A DNA stretch of 64,000 bases from Amoebophrya sp. A120 (taxonomy: Eukaryota; Sar; Dinophyceae; Syndiniales; Amoebophryaceae): assembly GCA_905178155.1 (NCBI GenBank), contig CAJINV010000002.1, forward strand, positions 6,552,476-6,616,475, in the 5' to 3' direction. A program made the translations under genes and the position numbers. Position 1 is the first letter of the stretch, and each line of letters starts with the position of its first letter. Under the pieces are notes generated by a model. It saw nothing but the letters and a program-made list of their open reading frames with translations, had not been told where the DNA came from and did no database searches. Below, piece by piece: positions 60,755 through 64,000 of the stretch.

Positions 60755-61531
60755 ATGCCTCCGCGTCCACGAGGTGACAATCTGCTACAAGAAGCCGCGG
60801 GCAGCGGGGAGCAGCCTCAAGGGCAGGAACATCACCCCATCACTGGAGATGATCTGCCTCAGCCGCCGGTAAAATTGGTTGCACCCAGTGTTCCAGTTTT
60901 TGGCGAGGGTGTGACAGCGACCAAGCTTCGCAGCAAGCTGCGTCAATTAGAAATCGAGCGCGCTCCTCGTGTGGCTCGCCGCAAGTATGCGAACCTGCAG
61001 GTCAACACGTGGAATCTGTGTGAGGCGAAGAAGCGGAAGTGTGAGGCGCACGGCGGCATTGACGCGCCCGTGAAGGGGATCATCATGCAGTTCATTGGAG
61101 ACGCGCCTGCGGATTCTGAGCCCAGTGATCCGAAGTTTTCCGCCGAGTATATGCAGCAGGTTGCTGCTGCATCGAAGCGCAAGCAGGCGAAAGCGGTCAT
61201 GGATTCCATGGTCGGCAAGATGAAGGAGTGCGCATCGAACGGGAATCGTGCGTGCACGCTCAGATACGGTGATGTTCCAGCGATCAAAACGCAAGTTTTG
61301 ACTCCTCAGAAGCCGGAGCAAGCTGTCGACAATTGGTGGGAGTGGCTTTTCCAGTTTTTACCGACTCTCCGAGAACAGATCACCGCAGCGGGATTCGAGG
61401 TTGAGGTTGTCCCAGTTGTGCCTCAGCCGCCTCTTGACGAGGGGCGCCAAAATTTGGCAGGAGCAGCCCAACGGCTGCGGAACGCTCGGAGCAAGTCGCA
61501 AGAGGACAGTGAACTTGTGCTGGCGTGGTGA
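60755..61531 (+). CDS. Tandem family member 2 (unknown function, 258 residues)
   Basis: The ATG at 60755 follows a strong pyrimidine-tract/CAG acceptor at 60741, which favours this start over the in-frame GTG at 60710. It keeps the family core ('IERAPRVARRKYANLQVNTW', 'EAHGGIDAPVKGIIMQFIGD', 'WWEWLFQFLPTLREQI') but lacks the N-terminal repeats of member 1. It is closest to member 1 (most core motifs identical), so it is probably a recent duplicate. The C-terminus is Arg/Gln-rich. Function unknown. Confidence 0.72.
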   Translation: MPPRPRGDNLLQEAAGSGEQPQGQEHHPITGDDLPQPPVKLVAPSVPVFGEGVTATKLRSKLRQLEIERAPRVARRKYANLQVNTWNLCEAKKRKCEAHGGIDAPVKGIIMQFIGDAPADSEPSDPKFSAEYMQQVAAASKRKQAKAVMDSMVGKMKECASNGNRACTLRYGDVPAIKTQVLTPQKPEQAVDNWWEWLFQFLPTLREQITAAGFEVEVVPVVPQPPLDEGRQNLAGAAQRLRNARSKSQEDSELVLAW

Positions 61532-62343
61532 CGAGGGTGCTAACAGGGCGGGCGCCGGCGACGACGGGTGCAGGAGGAGCACGTAGCTGTAGTTCCTAAG
61601 TACGATCTCATTTTTTCATGTTGTCCTTTCCTGGATCTTTGCGTTTTTGTTCCACTTCCACCAATTCGATCTACTTTCTTACTACAGAGCGCAATATTGA
61701 CGTTTTTTTTTTGCGGTCAAGTATCACAACACGCAGAGCGGCATTTTAGGTAGGTGAATGAAGAGCGCTGCTCATACGACTATCCGATCAAGGTGAGCGA
61801 ACGCATGATCATCTACTTTCTGATATCCATAAACCGCAGTTTCACAGTGTGGGTGCGGCCATTTTGATCCATGCAGTTTTGCGCGTTAGAAGCAACTTAC
61901 TTCCGAGATATTGGAAGATCGTCATTGTTCATGGTGTCTTCCGGCATGATCTTGAGCATTTTCTGGCGACAAGACTTGAGGATAATTGTTCGACGCGTCG
62001 ATCTACTTCTTTTGTCATTGCCCTCTTCCTTCCAGATGAGATGATCTTCGCGCAATATTCTTGTCATTGAAAAAGCTGTCGCTATTTCGATTTATCATGT
62101 GCTTCTCTGATGTTCTTGTTCAAGCAAACATTTGCACTTGCTTCCGAGCTTGATGTCTTGACTCACAATGATCAATCCTACAGCCAATGATGGATCCTCT
62201 TGTACGCTGCGACTCAATCTTCAAAATACTATACCGTAAATCTAAATTCTCTGATTGTGTGTCTATGAACCTGGTCATCTCCGAACAAGACAAAGGAAAG
62301 TAATTCTGAAATAACGTTCTTCACTTCTAAATACAACATCAAC
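61532..62343. other. Spacer between family members 2 and 3
   Basis: AT-rich, no gene recognised. Confidence 0.45.
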
Positions 62344-63418
62344 ATGCCGGCGCTCCAACACGATGAAACCCGTGCCGATGGCACACGACGAAACCGCGCC
62401 GCACCACTCGTAGCCGCAGGCGACGGCTACTTCCAAGGATCGGAACTCGACAAATTCGATTTGACCCAGCCACGCGTGAAGCTGATCACCCCGCAGGTGC
62501 GCTTATCAAACAACGAGAATACACGGCAGCGCTCTACAACTGCCAAGCACTTGCGCGACCGGCTGATCGATTTTGAACACGAGCGTGCCCCCCGTCTCGG
62601 CCTGCGCAAGTTTCACAATCTGGCCGTGAACGCCTGGAACCTGTGCGCTGCGAAGCGAACCAATTACACTGCGCACGGCGGCATGGACGCGCCCGTCAAG
62701 CTGAAAATCCTGCAGTTTCTGGGTGATGTCCCGCCGGACCAGAACCTCCCCTGGGAGTTTTCGGCCTCGCACCTGCGGGTTGTGACCGAGGGGCAGCGGA
62801 ACATGAAAATTTGCAAGATGATCGAGACGATTTTGAAGGAGTGCAAGACGCAGGCACTGAAGGGCCACCACGGGTGCGACCTGGTGTTTCGGGATCATTG
62901 CGAGACGTTCATTGCCAGAACCAACTACGAGGGGCCCAACGCCCCCTGGAATCGGGGGAAGCGCCAGTACTGGGCGTGCCTGTTCGAAAGCCTTCCCGAG
63001 CTCCGCGACCGGATTGCGGAGGCCGGCTTCACGATTCGTACGCCCTCGAAGAACCTGCCGCGCGAGCTGAACAGCGAGTTGCACCTGTATTGGCTGTATG
63101 CATTGCAAAAGTATCGTACGTAGTAGAAATAGCATTACAAATTTTTCCAGAAGGAAAATAAAATGGAATTTGTAATGCTGAATAAGCTAAGAAACCAGAT
63201 TTGTCATGCATGACTGCAATCACTTTTAGTTTTACTACGAGTACGAGTACGATGCTTTTGCACAGGATAGGCTGCCGCACGGCCAGGAACCTCCTGATAC
63301 AAACTCGGGCTCGGAGGATGAGCAGGTCGGACGGGCTGCGGCTCCGGTCGGACGGGCTGCGGCTCCGGTCGCGCAGGCGGCCCGTCAGGTCGTATGGCGG
63401 TCTCAGGCCTTACCTTGA
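62344..63418 (+). CDS. Tandem family member 3, with introner near its 3' end
   Basis: Segments 62344-63096 and 63275-63418 join to 298 residues. Core motifs are more diverged: 'HERAPRLGLRKFHNLAVNAW', 'NLCAAKRTNYTAHGGMDAPV', 'KILQFLGDVPPD' and 'LFESLPELRDRIAEAGF'. After the introner the exon encodes 'PHGQEPPDTNSGSEDEQ' and a short Gly-Arg-Ala-Ala-Ala-Pro-Val repeat. If the introner is retained, the frame stops at 63123 after 'LQKYRT'. The junction and the shared core make the spliced form more likely. Function unknown. Confidence 0.7.
63097..63269. mobile_element. Introner, family B (173 bp), 5 bp TSD GGCTG
   Basis: TATGCATTGCAAAAGTATCG pairs with CGATGCTTTTGCACAGGATA. GGCTG flanks both sides (63092-63096, 63270-63274). 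G at the end of the left copy plus TAT, and ATA plus G of the right copy, give a canonical GT...AG intron (63096-63270). It shares both ends with the introner at 50187 although the host genes are unrelated. Confidence 0.85.
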
Positions 63419-64000
63419 GTGCTGTATTTGCATAGATGATTTTGTGATGCAAGAGTAGCAAAAGTGGAAGGAGCAGAGGGCTCGTCTTGCGTCAAGTATA
63501 GATTTTTGGGCAAGGACAATTTCAATGCCATTTAGCGCTTCGAGCACTTGCACTTCCTAGCACCAGGCGAAATAGCTTGATCGATGAAAAGGGGATCGGT
63601 TTGATTTTGCACATTATTTTTTACCAGCGAGCAAAGTAAAACGCCTGAGAGTTTTTGTTTCATACTTCGCGGATCAACATGCTTCCTCGGACGAGTCAGC
63701 CTCTGAATCGTCCCACTCGGAAGCGCGACGCGCTCATCGGAACGAGCATCAACGGCGGCACGTACAACCACGGACGCGGACTTTTTATCCACGCGACGAG
63801 GACCACCGAAGACCACACCAGCCCCCGCAACCAGCCGTCCTACGGGAACGCGAACGAGGTCCAAGACAACGACATCAACCCGAGTAGGTTGTCGTGGTCA
63901 TTTGATGTAACAGGTTGACCGGATTGTTGAATCGTCGAAAATGAAGGCAATATTGCAATGTCGCAGATGAGGACCTGTTGGACAGGTTTTGCTCTCGTGA
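63419..64000. other. Window end; possible small ORF
   Basis: An 80-codon frame begins at ATG 63679 ('MLPRTSQPLNRPTRKRDALI') and stops at 63918. It may be the first exon of a gene continuing past the window, or chance. No other feature. Confidence 0.3.

Overview
This window looks like nuclear DNA from a protist, most likely a dinoflagellate of the compact-genome syndinian (Amoebophrya-like) type. That is an inference. It rests on long, dense, one-directional genes (every supported gene is on the + strand), alveolate-style helical-repeat proteins, and above all on many short introns bounded by inverted repeats and target duplications with non-canonical ends (introner elements). No spliced leader, rRNA, tRNA, CRISPR array or bacterial operon signal was recognised.

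Layout. 0.8-9.4 kb: a large putative organellar RNA-binding helical-repeat protein and a disordered protein. 9.6-13.1 kb: a 3.5 kb satellite-filled mobile element with ~45 bp terminal inverted repeats and a 10 bp target duplication, itself carrying a nested 1,047 bp foldback element with a 5 bp duplication. 13.85-14.09 kb: an orphan GIY-YIG nuclease relic. 14.4-19.1 kb: an HMG-box gene whose box is cut by two introners. 19.9-23.6 kb: a six-exon gene of unknown function. 24.7-33.1 kb: a retroelement with three ORFs: a repeat-rich Ser/Thr/Cys protein, a 1,650-residue protein with an OTU-type cysteine protease domain, and a Penelope-like reverse transcriptase. 34.4-39.3 kb: two adjacent CCCH zinc-finger genes, the first split by an introner inside its first finger. 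41.1-51.6 kb: several unrecognised proteins, some secreted or membrane-bound, with both canonical GT-AG introns and introners. 52.6-54.4 kb: a discoidin-like (F5/8C) gene with two introners inside the domain. 54.8-57.8 kb: an 11-TM AAAP-type amino-acid transporter. 58.6-63.4 kb: a tandem family of three paralogues of unknown function.

Main result. Most introners here follow one rule: the element begins TAT and ends ATA and is flanked by a 4-5 bp duplicated target. In at least seven genes the reading frame is restored when the element is removed, either with one duplication copy or with one flanking base from each side. Canonical GT-AG ends arise only when the target supplies G at both junctions. 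The same terminal rule (TAT...ATA, 5 bp duplication) applies to the 1,047 bp foldback element in the satellite block, so introners and an intergenic MITE appear to belong to one transposon group. The second candidate novelty is the OTU-protease / Penelope-like retroelement with split, possibly frameshifted ORFs and no recognisable endonuclease.

Limits: exon boundaries were worked out by hand from frames and motifs, with no alignment or RNA data. Gene symbols are left empty because no gene can be named with confidence.
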